The notes beneath the pieces are model-generated. The model had not been told where the DNA came from, did no database searches, and saw only the letters and a program-made list of their open reading frames with translations. A program made the position numbers and the translations under genes. 64,000 nt of DNA from Gracilaria caudata (Eukaryota; Rhodophyta; Florideophyceae; Gracilariales; Gracilariaceae): assembly GCA_030374735.1 (NCBI GenBank), contig JASCIV010000005.1:1-64000 (forward strand), read 5' to 3'. Below, piece by piece: positions 30,140 to 41,020 of this stretch (positions are counted from its first letter, which is position 1; each line of letters opens with the position of its first letter).

Positions 30140-31894
30140 ATGTGGTACATTCAAGAAGAGTCTCGAAAGAAGGGACCGAAGTATTGGCTCGGGGGAACCC
30201 AGTCGGCGAATCGCACCATTGGTCGAAAGATGGTTGACATTCGCTTGAAGGCGTCGTCCGTGTCGCGGATTCATGCCAGACTCATCGTTAAGCCAGCCTC
30301 GTATTACGCCCCTGCAGGTTCGCACCGCCAAACGACAGTCGTATGTGTCGTCGACTCGTCTGCATATGGCACCTTTCTCAAGTACCCCAAGAATCATGTT
30401 GCGAGCAGAGAAGAGCCCGCCGGTCATCATCGTCGCCTCAACAAAGAGCATCCCACGGAGGTTTATGAGGGCGCTCTTCTGGCCTTTGGAGCTCCAAGTG
30501 CGTGGTGGCAAGTGTGTTGGTATCCTATACTTGTGCTTCCGTCACGGCTACCAGCGGCAGCTCGTACTCGTCTGGTAGAAGTTGCTTCTACGACGTCGCT
30601 GCAGGTAACAGACCAGATGTCTGAGAATGTAACTCATCTTGTTACAACCGCATGCGTATCCACGAGTCAAAAATTTCTGCTTATGTTGGCGAGAAACGGG
30701 CACGTCGTGCAACCCGCTTGGCTAGAGGCGCTTCATATGGTCGTTCTCAACGCTTGTACCTCAGTTGCCGTTGCCGAGTCAGATGACATCGCAAGTGCAT
30801 CCACATGCCTTCCCCTTGAAGAAAACTACCTTCCGCCTTTCTCCGAAGCAGATGCTGCGAAGTACCTGCCTGATGTTCTTCAGAACGTCTTGAAGCCACC
30901 ACAAAGAGAAAAACGGAAGAATATGTTTGACAATATTGTCTTCGCGTTTGAAACCGAAGATCGAAGCTGTTGGTGGGCACCGATTGTTGATTTGCTGGGT
31001 GGAGTAACTGTGTTGTCTAAAGTGTTGGGTAGAAGACCTGAATTGAAGGGAAAGCGAGTTCTATACCTTGGAGATCAGGCACTCGAGAGAGTCAAGCATG
31101 CCCATGATGTCAGTGGCCCCTGCAATAGGGAAAAAGATGTAATAGAGTGCATTCTTCGAGCCGACCTAACACCCATTGAATCTGCATTAGATGCTGTGCG
31201 CGAAGAACTTTTTAGACCTGGGAATACACGAGTCGACATTGGTAACAATCTCCAGAAGTCAGTGATTCCCTTAGGAGTGGCAGAAGTCACTGATGTTGCC
31301 ACTCCGGGTCCACTTGATGCGGACAGCGATGTTGAAAGTGATATGAGTGGTGCCGCTGAAGCATATCGCACCTCTTCTCGGAGCAACGCGAAGAACTTAT
31401 CGCCAGCACAAGGAGCTGGACGAGCGACCGGGACCATTGCAAAGACAGTTTCCGAAAGGGTTCCGAAGTGGGAAGATCAAAAGAGAAACGCCCAAACCCG
31501 CGAAAAGGACGCAGACCTGCAACAAAAGAGAGCTCGTCCTGGCACTCACCAAAGAGAATCTGGCAACCCCATACCTGAAAATGACCGGGATATCGGCCCC
31601 CAAATTGTGAATGATGCGGATTTGGAAGAAGGGATTGAATTTGACGGAGAAAGGGATAACGAAAGAGTCTTTTTTCCGGTTTCATCAGCACCATCCCAAC
31701 CAAGCCTAAGTGGTATCCCAGTTGAAGGCGGTGATGTTCGCCCTTTTCGAAGGCGAAAGCTGCCGTCAGCCCCTTCTCTTCCGCTGAAGAGAGTAAAAGT
31801 TCTGGACGAGACAAACATATATAATGTTGGGGGTCGAAGACCTCTGATTTCCCAAGAAGATGAAGACAATGATACGAAAGAAGTCAGAGATTAG
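30140..31894 (+). CDS. NBN: nibrin/NBS1-like protein of the MRN complex
   Basis: A 584-residue protein starting MWYIQEESRKKGPKYWL, like NBS1. The FHA domain (about 15-125) keeps R29 (TIGRK), S42 and H45 (SVSRIHARL), the phosphothreonine-binding residues. A BRCT repeat follows at about 145-215 (LVEVASTTSLQVTDQ, THLVTTACVSTSQKF, HVVQPAWLEAL), and a second, weaker BRCT-like region lies at about 260-330. NBS1 recruits Mre11-Rad50 and activates ATM at double-strand breaks. The C-terminal half is disordered and charged, with a basic motif (PFRRRKL) near 540 and an acidic end (SQEDEDNDTKEV). These are where Mre11- and ATM-binding motifs sit in other NBS1 proteins. I cannot match those motifs exactly. 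Confidence 0.82.
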   Translation: MWYIQEESRKKGPKYWLGGTQSANRTIGRKMVDIRLKASSVSRIHARLIVKPASYYAPAGSHRQTTVVCVVDSSAYGTFLKYPKNHVASREEPAGHHRRLNKEHPTEVYEGALLAFGAPSAWWQVCWYPILVLPSRLPAAARTRLVEVASTTSLQVTDQMSENVTHLVTTACVSTSQKFLLMLARNGHVVQPAWLEALHMVVLNACTSVAVAESDDIASASTCLPLEENYLPPFSEADAAKYLPDVLQNVLKPPQREKRKNMFDNIVFAFETEDRSCWWAPIVDLLGGVTVLSKVLGRRPELKGKRVLYLGDQALERVKHAHDVSGPCNREKDVIECILRADLTPIESALDAVREELFRPGNTRVDIGNNLQKSVIPLGVAEVTDVATPGPLDADSDVESDMSGAAEAYRTSSRSNAKNLSPAQGAGRATGTIAKTVSERVPKWEDQKRNAQTREKDADLQQKRARPGTHQRESGNPIPENDRDIGPQIVNDADLEEGIEFDGERDNERVFFPVSSAPSQPSLSGIPVEGGDVRPFRRRKLPSAPSLPLKRVKVLDETNIYNVGGRRPLISQEDEDNDTKEVRD

Positions 31895-32606
31895 AATTCA
31901 GCGCTGTAGGAAAGGACCCATTCGCACACGGTCCGAAATCCATAGCAAGGAAATGAGTCCACAGTCCGCCAGGATCAGCGAAAGCGAATAGTTTAGAAAG
32001 GGATATTGTAGGTCCCAATATTGACATCGCAAAAGTGCGGGAGCTTTTTCGGGGATAGCAGTTGCACCTCGAAGTTGTATATAATTAAACACTGATTACG
32101 CAAGGGTCTCACACTCATACTTATCAGCAGGGTAGAAAGACGTTGCTCCACAAGTTCTCTACAAATAGCAGCTTCCTGTTCGCTTGTACAAAACAGGAAG
32201 CTGAAAAGAACCGAAAGCAAAGCAGATTGCTCGAGAGAGAGAAAGAGAGCGAGTGGGAACTTATTCCAACAGCTTGAATTCCTTTACATGTCTAGATACG
32301 AGATGAACAGCGAATAGACTCGATATGATTTCCGTTCAAAGTACAAGTTTAGCTGGACCACATGTTTGTGTGTGAATCTTGGCAAAAAGTGGCCTCTGAC
32401 TTATCACACGCATGGAACACAGTACGTCGGTGAGACATCTAAACACAAACCTATGTCTCTAAATCCCTGGTACCAGGTAAATGAAACAAGTCGAAAACAG
32501 ATGTACACTATAATACAGGTGACGAAAGTGGGGTACCGTCGTATTTGCCGCTGTCATCATTGTTCTCCGTTTGCCAATGTGTCATGGGTCAAAATCGGGA
32601 TTGGGC
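31895..32606. other. convergent intergenic region with a strong hairpin
   Basis: 712 bp between the 3' ends of nibrin and a minus-strand orphan. It holds a perfect 12-bp inverted repeat at 32169-32203 (separate entry) and a GAGA-rich stretch after it. No gene seen. Confidence 0.4.
32169..32203. repeat. perfect 12-bp inverted repeat (hairpin), 11-nt loop
   Basis: CAGCTTCCTGTT at 32169-32180 pairs exactly with AACAGGAAGCTG at 32192-32203, around an 11-nt loop. It lies between two convergent genes and could form a stable RNA stem in either 3' untranslated region. Confidence 0.8.
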
Positions 32607-33563
32607 TTACTGCAAGCCGGGGCGCCTTCCACTCTGCTCGTGTCCAATGTAGTAGTCAAAGGACTCCGCTATTCGTGCCACATAGCCATTCTTGAAATCA
32701 CTTGATCTCTTCTCTTTGGCCTGATAGTGTCCTTCAGGATCAATGTCTTTCATTCCAATCCCTGATGTTGGTGAGTCACTTCCACTCGATACCATTGAAT
32801 GATCAGCCAATTCAGAAAAACTGTATTGCATGGGCTTGCTTATTGTCGAACCGGTAGTTTCGCCCGAGGCATTCACTACGGAGTCTCTTTCTTCGTCAAT
32901 AGAATCACTGTCCCTCCCTGCTTTTACAACATTTAGCGTATAGGATCGAATTGCGCGTTTGACAAAACCTGACTCAACGTAAGGGACAGGCTCTTCACTA
33001 GGGAGTTGACTTTTCACTCGTTCCTTTCCATTTGGAATTGGTGAAGATTCCTCATCATAAATGGAGACGGTCCTTAACGAATCTTGTGATTCTGCCTCCG
33101 CCGTTATCTCACTTATGTCATTTCCGACCAGCTTCGGGACCACGAGTGTCCTGTTTCTATACTCTGGCCGTGGCGACTTGGACATCACGGGAGGTATCGC
33201 ACTCACCTCCACATCAGAAAGTTCTGAAGACTGGACTTCACTCGTTACTCTTGGCTTGAAGCAAGACCCAATGTTTCCTCTATATCTCACAGAGTTCTCA
33301 GTGTACTTCAGCACTTGGACAGCGACAACGCTGACCTGGTTTTTGAACGCTCCCATGCGCTGACTAATGCCGAAGTTCCCTGCAGGTGCCTTTTTGCCGA
33401 CACCGATCGGTGAAGATTCTGAGTCAACCCGTCTGGAATTTCTGCCATTGTGATCATATTCAACATGATCCCCTTGTTTGACGACGGCTCTTCGATTTCG
33501 AACCTCCTCCAGGCTCAGAATAGCATGGGCACAGGCAATATCTTCATCGGGTGTCCACTTCAT
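32607..33563 (-). CDS. orphan protein, 318 aa, mostly disordered
   Basis: From the ATG at 33563 (MKWTPDEDIACAHAILSLEE) the protein is 318 residues. The first 35 residues look helical; the middle is Ser/Glu/Pro-rich. Two short segments resemble each other: GFVKRAIRSYTLNVV (about 210) and GYVARIAESFDYYIG (near the C-terminus). They may be repeated helical binding motifs. No domain is recognised. An acidic 'WTPDED' start is sometimes seen in SANT/Myb-like helices, but the pattern does not continue. The frame is open a few codons upstream only from a TTG. Codon composition resembles the neighbouring genes, which supports it being real. Confidence 0.6.
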   Translation of the reverse strand: MKWTPDEDIACAHAILSLEEVRNRRAVVKQGDHVEYDHNGRNSRRVDSESSPIGVGKKAPAGNFGISQRMGAFKNQVSVVAVQVLKYTENSVRYRGNIGSCFKPRVTSEVQSSELSDVEVSAIPPVMSKSPRPEYRNRTLVVPKLVGNDISEITAEAESQDSLRTVSIYDEESSPIPNGKERVKSQLPSEEPVPYVESGFVKRAIRSYTLNVVKAGRDSDSIDEERDSVVNASGETTGSTISKPMQYSFSELADHSMVSSGSDSPTSGIGMKDIDPEGHYQAKEKRSSDFKNGYVARIAESFDYYIGHEQSGRRPGLQ

Positions 33564-34657
33564 GATGAGGAGCGCCTCGATACCATATAACAATGTATTT
33601 CTTCACCGGAGCGCGAGATCGTTCCCTTGCTGTTGTCGTGCCTTGTGAGAACTGGAATCCAATGGTGTACCCAACAGTCAGGGCGTGTGAAGCCGAAACT
33701 GGGTTCAGCTAACCTTTATACCCTGTTGACCACATCAACATCGCAGTGAAGGTGGCGGTTTTCGCTCTACTTTATAGCCTTACACACCCCTTTCAGCTGT
33801 GAAGGGCTTGAATGCTAGGTTTAGTCGTTAAAGGGACACGTCGCATGCAGGTTCGTAAGTTGAGATGCGTTTCTGGTTCTAGAATTTGGTTGAAGTTAGT
33901 TAGGTGTGAGAGAATTGTGAGACACAGCTTCAACAGCACTTCAAGGGTATGTCATCTATATCGAGTACTATGTCAAACTTATACGTGTTTCTTTTGTGGA
34001 CAATATATACTTGCCACGGGGTCACGCAAACGCAGGGCGCCAAGATTTTATTGCTTTAAAAGGTTGTCGGCTCCATTCGTTGAGGTACAAATACATGCCT
34101 TAGCGCTGCTGTTAACACGTACAATGTGAGCGGAAACGCAATTTATACTGGTCGTTCCGAAGAATGTTGTCGTTGGAGCGTTGCGGGTTCGTTCATCGTG
34201 TTTACCCGATGGAGTGTAGATTTATTTGTAGGACCGAATTCAGTCGTGTACAATGCAAAAAGCGGGTTAACGTATCCAAGTACAAACACCAGCTTGTGCT
34301 CCATATGTGAAGTAGTTCGGCATTTAGCAACGCTTTAAACAAATTGGCACTGCACGTCGAGGTATGACTCAAGTTTGTGCACTGCTTTTGTTAAGGAGAT
34401 TTTCTTGTATCCATGTAGGGCTTTTCTTTTGTGAGCGCACCATCAATCCAAGACGGTGGTTCGCCCTGGAGCGTTTTGTAAATGCCATTTGGGTGCACAT
34501 CGGTCCTCTTCTTCACTTTGGACATCATCTTGTGACTGCAAGGATGGCGAAGTGGTATCTATGTTAGAGATAGTTTTCTCCCCTAACGAAAGCCAAACCC
34601 TGTTGTGTCATTTCTCTTAATTCCATGTTGACATAAATCCTAGGGGTTAGAGTGGAG

Positions 34658-34689
<32 letters not shown>

Positions 34690-35237
34690 ATTTGCACGCG
34701 AAAAGTAATGTTTCGTTCTGCGAAGAGGGGTTTGCCGACGGCCAGAAGCGCATAGAACAGTGAATACGGTTTTGCATGGAGTACAAAACTTTAACGGCTT
34801 AGCAGGGGGGCATGGAACTGGGCGGGTATCATGAGTGGAGTCATATGATTAAATGCAATAGAACTAAACAGTAAAGAGGAAGAACTCGAGCTAGGTAACG
34901 TCAAGAAGAAGAACACGAATTGAGTTGAGACTCCCGTCGGGAAGTAAAGAGAACAGAAGCAAAGAAGTGCAAAACTACGATCATAACATTCGTTGGCATT
35001 ACCCTTGTAGGCAGGGAGTTTTGTTACAGTGATTTCCATGGGTAACCCTCGTTACCGGTCCGAAAATCTCAGGACTGATGAAATGCAACTGCGCCTGCTG
35101 ACTGGGATGAAACGCCTTACCTTTTTCCACCCGCTTAATTGGGATGACAAGTGAGGAACTAGGTTTTCTCTTAGAAGCAGAGAAGCATTCTTTGCATATC
35201 ATTAGGGGTGGTGTTCTCGTTTCCTCATGTTAATTCG
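33564..35237. other. about 1.7 kb without a supported gene
   Basis: Only short frames of poor composition on both strands. It includes the promoter of the minus-strand orphan and a (TC)n microsatellite at 34658-34684. Confidence 0.4.
34658..34684 (+). repeat. (TC)n microsatellite
   Basis: An uninterrupted CT dinucleotide run of about 27 bases in otherwise unique sequence. Confidence 0.9.
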
Positions 35238-35943
35238 ATGAGAACAGAACGCGAGACGCTCGCAGTACAAAAAGTCTGTGGTAGACATTCGTCCGAAGCG
35301 ATGGTGGTAACTTCAAGGTCGAAACGATACGATACATGTCCAACGGGAATTCTGACAGGCAATACTCACAAGACAACGTTGGCAACGACGACGCAGACAG
35401 GACTCCCTGCGGAGATTAAAGATGCACTTGATGCATTTGAATCTCACCAGCAAAGGACTTGGTATGCGAGGGTCATCGTTCTGCCATACGTAGGCGAACT
35501 TCATCGTGCCTTACAAGCACACGCAAGAGGTCATCTCGTTATCCCGATTGAGTCTCGCCTTGTTGGCATGCCACTACTCCGGTTATCTGGCCACCTTCCA
35601 TCCATGATTCTTTGCTCATGAGACAAAAATGATTGTATTGCGCAAAGCTTCATCTGTGAAGAGCCGCCTTACGACTAGTAAAGCGAATGCTCAACGGAAG
35701 ACTGGCGCGGAGGACACCGTGGAGAACACGAGTGCAGCTCGGAACGAAGTGCATTTATCGGTCGTTCGGTGCGTAGGAGAGATTTGTCAAATGTGGTTGC
35801 TCCCTGGGACGGCTTGTCGTTCCTGTGAAGAAAGAGCTCGCAAGATGGTCACGACGGGATTTTGTTCCTTCCATCATGGCGTCCATGAGTTTCCGAGCAG
35901 GGTAACTACGAGTACCTTTGTAGATGCAGTAGAGTTGCTGTAA
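35238..35943 (+). CDS. two adjacent small frames, possible broken or spliced gene
   Basis: Frame one (35238-35621, 127 residues from ATG) reads plausibly, e.g. LPAEIKDALDAFESHQQRTW and YVGELHRALQAHARGHLVIP. Frame two (35629-35943, 104 residues from ATG) starts 7 bp after the first stop in another frame. It is Cys-rich in its second half (CVGEICQM, CRSCEERARK, FCSFHHG), suggesting a zinc-binding site. The two may be halves of one gene separated by a frameshift or a small intron. No family is recognised, and the surrounding 3 kb is gene-poor, so this may be a decayed gene. Confidence 0.3.
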
Positions 35944-36812
35944 CCCTGCTTATGGGAGAGTTTTGACTGTTCGATAACAATTTCCGCTGTCATTTTCATT
36001 TTGTACGGAAAAAAAAGCTGCCTTAGCTGGAAAAGCTTGAGCACGCGAGGATTCCATCGATACCTTTTCGTAACCTTGACAAAAACGCTGCTGCGACAAG
36101 CCTTCGTTTCCAAGACATTCAACGTATCTACCTTCGTATCGCCTGTTTGCTGCCAGCCACGCCATAATCTTTAAATTTGCGCGCCGCAGGCACGATCGCC
36201 GCGCTCAGTCGTACAGTGCAGATTGCTTCCCGCCACCCCTGAGCACCGGTCTACGTATCGACACTGCCAATCAATGCTCTGAGCTTGTAGCCGTGCATAG
36301 GACCTCAAGTGCTCGTTATCTTCCCGTTCAAGTCCTTCATCGTAGCTACGTTGTTTTCCTAGTCGCGCAGTGTTATACAACATATAGTTGACTTGTCATG
36401 ACGAAGATGCTACGTTGCAGGTGCAGGAGCCGGACCGTGAACCTCTTTCGCGCTTTGGAAAGGCTTTTCCATCCCGTATAGTTCTGCTCACCAATATCTT
36501 TCATGCAAACAGCGTCGATAAGTCCTTACAAAACGCCGAGGCTGCTGCACATATCGGTGAAGTCCGTAGGAACGCCGTCTCCTTCGCGTCTGTTGCGTTA
36601 CAGATTGAAGTGCAGGAAGCAACACCATGGTCGCACAGAACGATTCCAACAACAATGTCCGCAAACCAGGAGCGTATCTGCATCATCGCGCTACGGCTAT
36701 GTCAATACTTAAGCGTCCAACTTGCCCAAACTCTTCTCGTCATCACCAGCAACAACAACTACAACGTTCCCGCAAATCGCTTCTACGACGAAGAGCTCTG
36801 ATCACAACAATC
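35944..36812. other. no supported gene; upstream of the LRR-like gene
   Basis: About 870 bp. An in-frame open stretch reaches from 36627 into the LRR-like gene but has leader-like composition (Gln/Arg/Ser runs), so I treat it as the 5' region. Confidence 0.35.
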
Positions 36813-38705
36813 ATGAGCAGCGAACAACGCAGTGAAGAAGCAGAGGAGGGAGCCAACAGCTCCGAACACCAGCCAGAGGCTACGAATGAGAGTAGCCATG
36901 CCGGTCACGATGCACCAACTTCTTCTCCCTTGCCCTCGATGACGGACGGAGTTTTGCAAACAATCGGCGCTCATAATGGAGAACCTTTAAGCACTGTGGA
37001 GTGGATGATGATCAAGTTATTACCCCAAGCAGCTACAAACCATGAGTCATGTGAGCAAGTGTTACGCGTCACGCGGCAGAGTCTTCGCTTCGACTTCATA
37101 CTGTATGACCTGGGTCTAAAGCCTGAAACAAAGTTGTTGCTTCAAGGCAGGTCTTCTTCCTCCCTCATGAGCGCCGTTCGCAATGTGCTTTACGGATTTG
37201 ATCAACAGTGTGCGAATGAATTATACGCGACCCTTTCCAACATCAACGATGCAGTGTGTCAATTTGTCTGTTGCTCGATGCTTTTTGTCGACAAAGAGAG
37301 AGATCCTTTCTTCACAGCGCTGGATCTTGATAAGGTGATGAACATTCTCTCACCACAGTCACTAGCTGTGTTTGCGAAGATGATCAGTTTCATTAGGCCA
37401 GCTGTACAGTCTCTTCGCATGTCCCCCGTTTGCGATCAGATGTTTGTGATCGTTCAGGAGCCATTGATGCAAATTGTGCGCGCCACTGCCACATCGATGC
37501 GTCGACTGACTGTGTATCTACCAGATGACCAGATGGTGGAAGTGTTGCGGAATGCAAGGTTCACGCTTGTGGCGTTAGAAGAGCTTTGTCTCATGATGCG
37601 CGGAGAACGTATCTACCATTATAACGCACCAGAAGCTTCCAACGCCATTCATGGGTTGTATGCACGCGTAAGCTCCATATGTCCGCGGCTCAAGTACGTT
37701 TCACTCCACAATGGAGGAGCGGGTAGCGTACCGGTTGTGAACATGAAATGGCTTCCCACTTCGGTGGATCACATTGTGAACGTCAGAGACACCGATCTTC
37801 TCCGAAGCGTTGCGAACTGTGCAGGAGTGAGGACAATAACGATACATGTGGCCAACATCGACTTTGGAAGGTTTGTGCTGTTCGAACGCGAAGGCGGGTT
37901 TCCACAGCTGGAGCGCGTGAACTTGGTAAATTGCGTACTGCAGGAGCCGAAGTTGCAGATGCATCATGCGTCAGCACGATTGAGAGCATGCATTCGCACG
38001 ATAATCAATGACCCGTCGGATGCCATTCCATACTTCCCAGTAGAAGGATTACCATGGTTTGTTGGAGATCTTCCATCGCTCGAAGTGGTTGAATTGTATT
38101 TGAACACTGAAGCGGATACTTCAATCTGCGAATCGCTTGTATATGCGGTGAATAACTTGCCTTGCTTGAAATCACTCACGATTCAAGTGTGGCGGACCAA
38201 ACTGTGCGAGGAAAACGTTGGAGGGTTTAGAGCATTGCTGCAAATGTTAGAGAAGAGTGAGTGTGAGTTGGAACACTTGAGAATGCCGAATATGTGGGCG
38301 TGCAGCAGCGAGCTTTATGCATTCCTCGAGAGCAAGGGAGCTTCATTGAAGACTCTGGACGTGAAGATGCATTGCGGCAGCTGCGTTAATGAGGAAACGA
38401 CGTCGGTTTTGAATTGGGAGGATGTGGTTGAAGTGTTGCGGCGTTTGGCGGATTCCTGTCCCAGAATTTTGAACGCGAGCGTTGCGGAGAGCGACGTGTT
38501 ACAGAGAGCATTGGATACGAATCGAAGAGAGTTTGAAAGTTGCGTTTCGCACGAGAAAGGCGGGAAATTGAAACGAATGTGGGAACAGGTGGTGCTGGGG
38601 TTTGATAGAGAGAAGGTCAGTTGCGAAATTCTGCGGGATGCGATGCGGGACGTATTTAGGGAGCGGATGCGATGTGCAGACGAGGGCAAGAAGAGTTGGT
38701 CTTAG
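36813..38705 (+). CDS. LRR-like protein, 630 aa
   Basis: I start at the ATG at 36813 (MSSEQRSEEAEEG); the frame runs further upstream with low-complexity sequence. After an acidic Ser/Glu-rich N-terminus (1-75) come helical stretches and then, from about residue 215, spaced Leu-rich motifs of irregular LRR type: LVALEELCLMMRG, RLKYVSLHNGG, QLERVNLVNCV, SLEVVELYLNT, CLKSLTIQVWRT, ELEHLRMPNMW, SLKTLDVKMHC. The spacing fits an RNI- or F-box-type LRR array. No F-box is obvious, nor is there a signal peptide or membrane span, so a cytosolic or nuclear binding protein is most likely. Function unknown. Intronless. Confidence 0.65.
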   Translation: MSSEQRSEEAEEGANSSEHQPEATNESSHAGHDAPTSSPLPSMTDGVLQTIGAHNGEPLSTVEWMMIKLLPQAATNHESCEQVLRVTRQSLRFDFILYDLGLKPETKLLLQGRSSSSLMSAVRNVLYGFDQQCANELYATLSNINDAVCQFVCCSMLFVDKERDPFFTALDLDKVMNILSPQSLAVFAKMISFIRPAVQSLRMSPVCDQMFVIVQEPLMQIVRATATSMRRLTVYLPDDQMVEVLRNARFTLVALEELCLMMRGERIYHYNAPEASNAIHGLYARVSSICPRLKYVSLHNGGAGSVPVVNMKWLPTSVDHIVNVRDTDLLRSVANCAGVRTITIHVANIDFGRFVLFEREGGFPQLERVNLVNCVLQEPKLQMHHASARLRACIRTIINDPSDAIPYFPVEGLPWFVGDLPSLEVVELYLNTEADTSICESLVYAVNNLPCLKSLTIQVWRTKLCEENVGGFRALLQMLEKSECELEHLRMPNMWACSSELYAFLESKGASLKTLDVKMHCGSCVNEETTSVLNWEDVVEVLRRLADSCPRILNASVAESDVLQRALDTNRREFESCVSHEKGGKLKRMWEQVVLGFDREKVSCEILRDAMRDVFRERMRCADEGKKSWS

Positions 38706-38965
38706 CATTAGTTTTACAGTTTTTTTTTTTTTGTAGATGATAGCGGAAGGGGAAGCGTAGAAGGAGGCTGGGGGGTGTTGACGATGAGACGGAGTGGTAC
38801 GTAGGTTTGGGAATGAAGATGGGTGTACGATAAAGACGTGAGCGTTGTAGTGCGGCGAAGAAGACGCATTACGTAGTGGCATTGCGCACACGTGAGCGTT
38901 GTGCGATGACGGCAATGATGATGTGGCAGGGCGCACGGCGCTGCTTACAGCGCGGGACGCACGGC
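38706..38965. other. convergent 3' region with poly-T tract
   Basis: 260 bp between convergent genes. A 13-base T run at 38720-38732 follows the stop of the LRR-like gene. Confidence 0.5.
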
Positions 38966-39772
38966 TCAACTCTTTGTCTTGGGCGGCGGACAACGCGACT
39001 GCGCGACGGGGACGAGCCACAGCAGCGCGTTCCACCCCAGCAGGTGGCGCAGGTTGAGCAGCGGCGAAGCGCTGTACGACGTCGCCGCGTCGTTCTGCGA
39101 GAGCAGCAGGTGCTCCAGCGCCGTGCGGTTGTTGGCGGCGAGCCACACGTTCCAGCACAGCAGCAGACAAACTGCGCCACACGTGACGAGCGCCGACGAC
39201 AACGACAGCGGCGACACAAACGCCACAAACAACAGCGCGCTCGAGTTCAGTCTGGACGGCGCGTACTTCAGAAAGCGCACGTGCAGCACCGCCGTGCCCA
39301 GCGTCGCCAGGAACGCGTACAACAAAAACTGCAGAAAGAACTTGGCGTTGAACAGGCCCACGCAGTTGGCAAGCCACACGCAGTGATGATCATAGCGTAA
39401 CACGCATCGTCTGCACACCGAACAATGGTGCACGCGCGCAAACTTGAGCGTGGCGCACTCGGGGCACAGCGGCGGCGCGTGCGCGAGCTCCTCGTCCGCC
39501 GGTGCGTGCGGCGGCGCGCCGGGGTACAGCAGATCCGGGCGCTGCGCGCGCCAGTGCTCCGCGCCGCCGGGCGGCGTGAGATGCGTGCGCAGATACGTGA
39601 GCAGCACCAACGCCACCAGCGCGACGTACGCGGGCACCACAAACGACGGCGGCGCGTGACGCGCCGGCGTGAGACGCAGCGTGTGTAGCGTGCACAGCGC
39701 CAGCAACAGCGTGAAGCTGATCACCAACGGCGGAAACACACGCCGCTCCACGCGGTGCGACCACTCGCACAT
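38966..39772 (-). CDS. DHHC-type protein S-acyltransferase
   Basis: A 268-residue membrane protein with the zinc-finger DHHC core: LCPECATLKFARVHHCSVC, CRRCVLRYDHHCVW (catalytic DHHC at 128-131) and LANCVGLFNAKFFLQFL. Two membrane spans precede the core (about 13-33 and 42-60) and two follow (about 143-165 and 190-215). The NRTALEHL after the last span is the TTxE-type motif. These enzymes attach palmitate to cysteines of membrane-associated proteins, mostly at Golgi or plasma membrane. The frame is open upstream, but the first ATG is at 39772. The gene is extremely GC-rich, which keeps several other frames open. It is short for the family but has all core parts. Confidence 0.88.
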   Translation of the reverse strand: MCEWSHRVERRVFPPLVISFTLLLALCTLHTLRLTPARHAPPSFVVPAYVALVALVLLTYLRTHLTPPGGAEHWRAQRPDLLYPGAPPHAPADEELAHAPPLCPECATLKFARVHHCSVCRRCVLRYDHHCVWLANCVGLFNAKFFLQFLLYAFLATLGTAVLHVRFLKYAPSRLNSSALLFVAFVSPLSLSSALVTCGAVCLLLCWNVWLAANNRTALEHLLLSQNDAATSYSASPLLNLRHLLGWNALLWLVPVAQSRCPPPKTKS

Positions 39773-41020
39773 CGTCGCAAGCGGTGCGCCGCGTCTCGAG
39801 CGGCGCCTCCGCGACGCGACGCCTGCGACACAGCGCGAATCAATGCAATGCGGCGCGGCGTGCGCCGTGCGTGCGCGCACTGTCAGACGCGCCACTGTAA
39901 TGGTTACAACTTGGCGACGGTAAGTCGCCGCAACGGCGCGCTGAATGCGCCGCAACGCGCGTCGTGCTCGCTGTAACGCTTGTACAGTTCATCTCGCGCG
40001 AGCTTGGTGCGGCACGGCGCCGCGTCGCGCGCCACACCACACCATGACACCGCGGGTGCGGAAGATAAGATATCTATGCGCGTTCCATTCCGCGCTCGCG
40101 ACGCGCGCGCGCGTCCACAACCAGCCGATGACCTCCGATGACCGCGACGAGCGCCGACGCGCGTGCAGACAACAACAACAAGCGCGTCCCCGTCGGGCAA
40201 CTCGTGCCCGGCGTGCAGCGCCTCGCGCCTGACATGCATCTGGCGGCGAGATCCTCGCGCGCACGCCGTGTCCAGCACGCGTCCGCCAGCAATTAAACCA
40301 CTGCGCGCCCGCCAGCCAGCCAGCGACAAAAGTGCCTTCCCGCATAAACCCCCGCGCCGCTCGCTGCGCCGCGCCCGGGAATGGCGCGCCAGCCACCCGC
40401 TCATTGCCGCGTGCGCTCGCGCGCTATCTTCCGTCGCCGCTCGCACTCTCGCAGTGCGCGCTAGTAGGGCGCGCTCTGTAAAAAGGCGCGCGTGCGGCGC
40501 GGCGCTTGCACGCCGGCGCGGCACGCCCATCGTCCCGTCAGCCAGTTCCTCACAACGCCGTACGTACGTACGAGCCTCTCTTCTCGTACGTGTCGCCGCG
40601 CACAGTCGGGCCGTGTGCTCATAGCGTACTTTTGGTGTGTGTGTGCCGGCTGTCCCGACGGTTGTGGCGTCTGACGAGCGCAGCTTCTTGTTTTGTTGCT
40701 CTGCTTGCTCGCCACGCTGCTCGCGTCTTGTAGCTTGTCCCGACTCGTGGCTGCCTGCGTCCCTGTTTCTCTAGTACAACCGCTTTGCCACAAAGCATGA
40801 ACTTTCTAATCTCTGCCTTTGTCCACAACGTATTCCAACTGACTGTCACAACAATCCCTCTCGCATCACCCGCTGTAATCCCGCCGCGTATTGTAACAAC
40901 AAAACTTTCTTCGAACCGCTCTGCACACCTTCATATCTTGCTTGCTCTTCCCAACTCCGCCGTCGCCACAGGCGCAGTCGTTGCTCCTTTGCGTCGCACC
41001 ATCTCTTCGCCGCTCGCCTC
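39773..41020. other. GC-rich divergent region, no supported gene
   Basis: 1.25 kb between divergent starts, dominated by GCGC-type words up to about 40520. Long frames here (e.g. minus 40530-39904, 208 codons) are Arg/Ala-rich in every frame, as expected of GC-rich noncoding DNA. A CGTACGTACGTACG run lies at 40559-40572. The last 400 bp are ordinary and probably form the leader of the next gene. Confidence 0.4.

Noticed and set aside
38876..39400. Plus-strand frames antisense to the DHHC gene (174 and 135 codons)
   Set aside because: Composition is driven by GC content and the minus strand carries an unmistakable DHHC core.
39904..40530. 208-codon minus-strand frame upstream of the DHHC gene
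   Set aside because: All frames in this GC-rich stretch are open and Arg/Ala-rich; no domain or good start.
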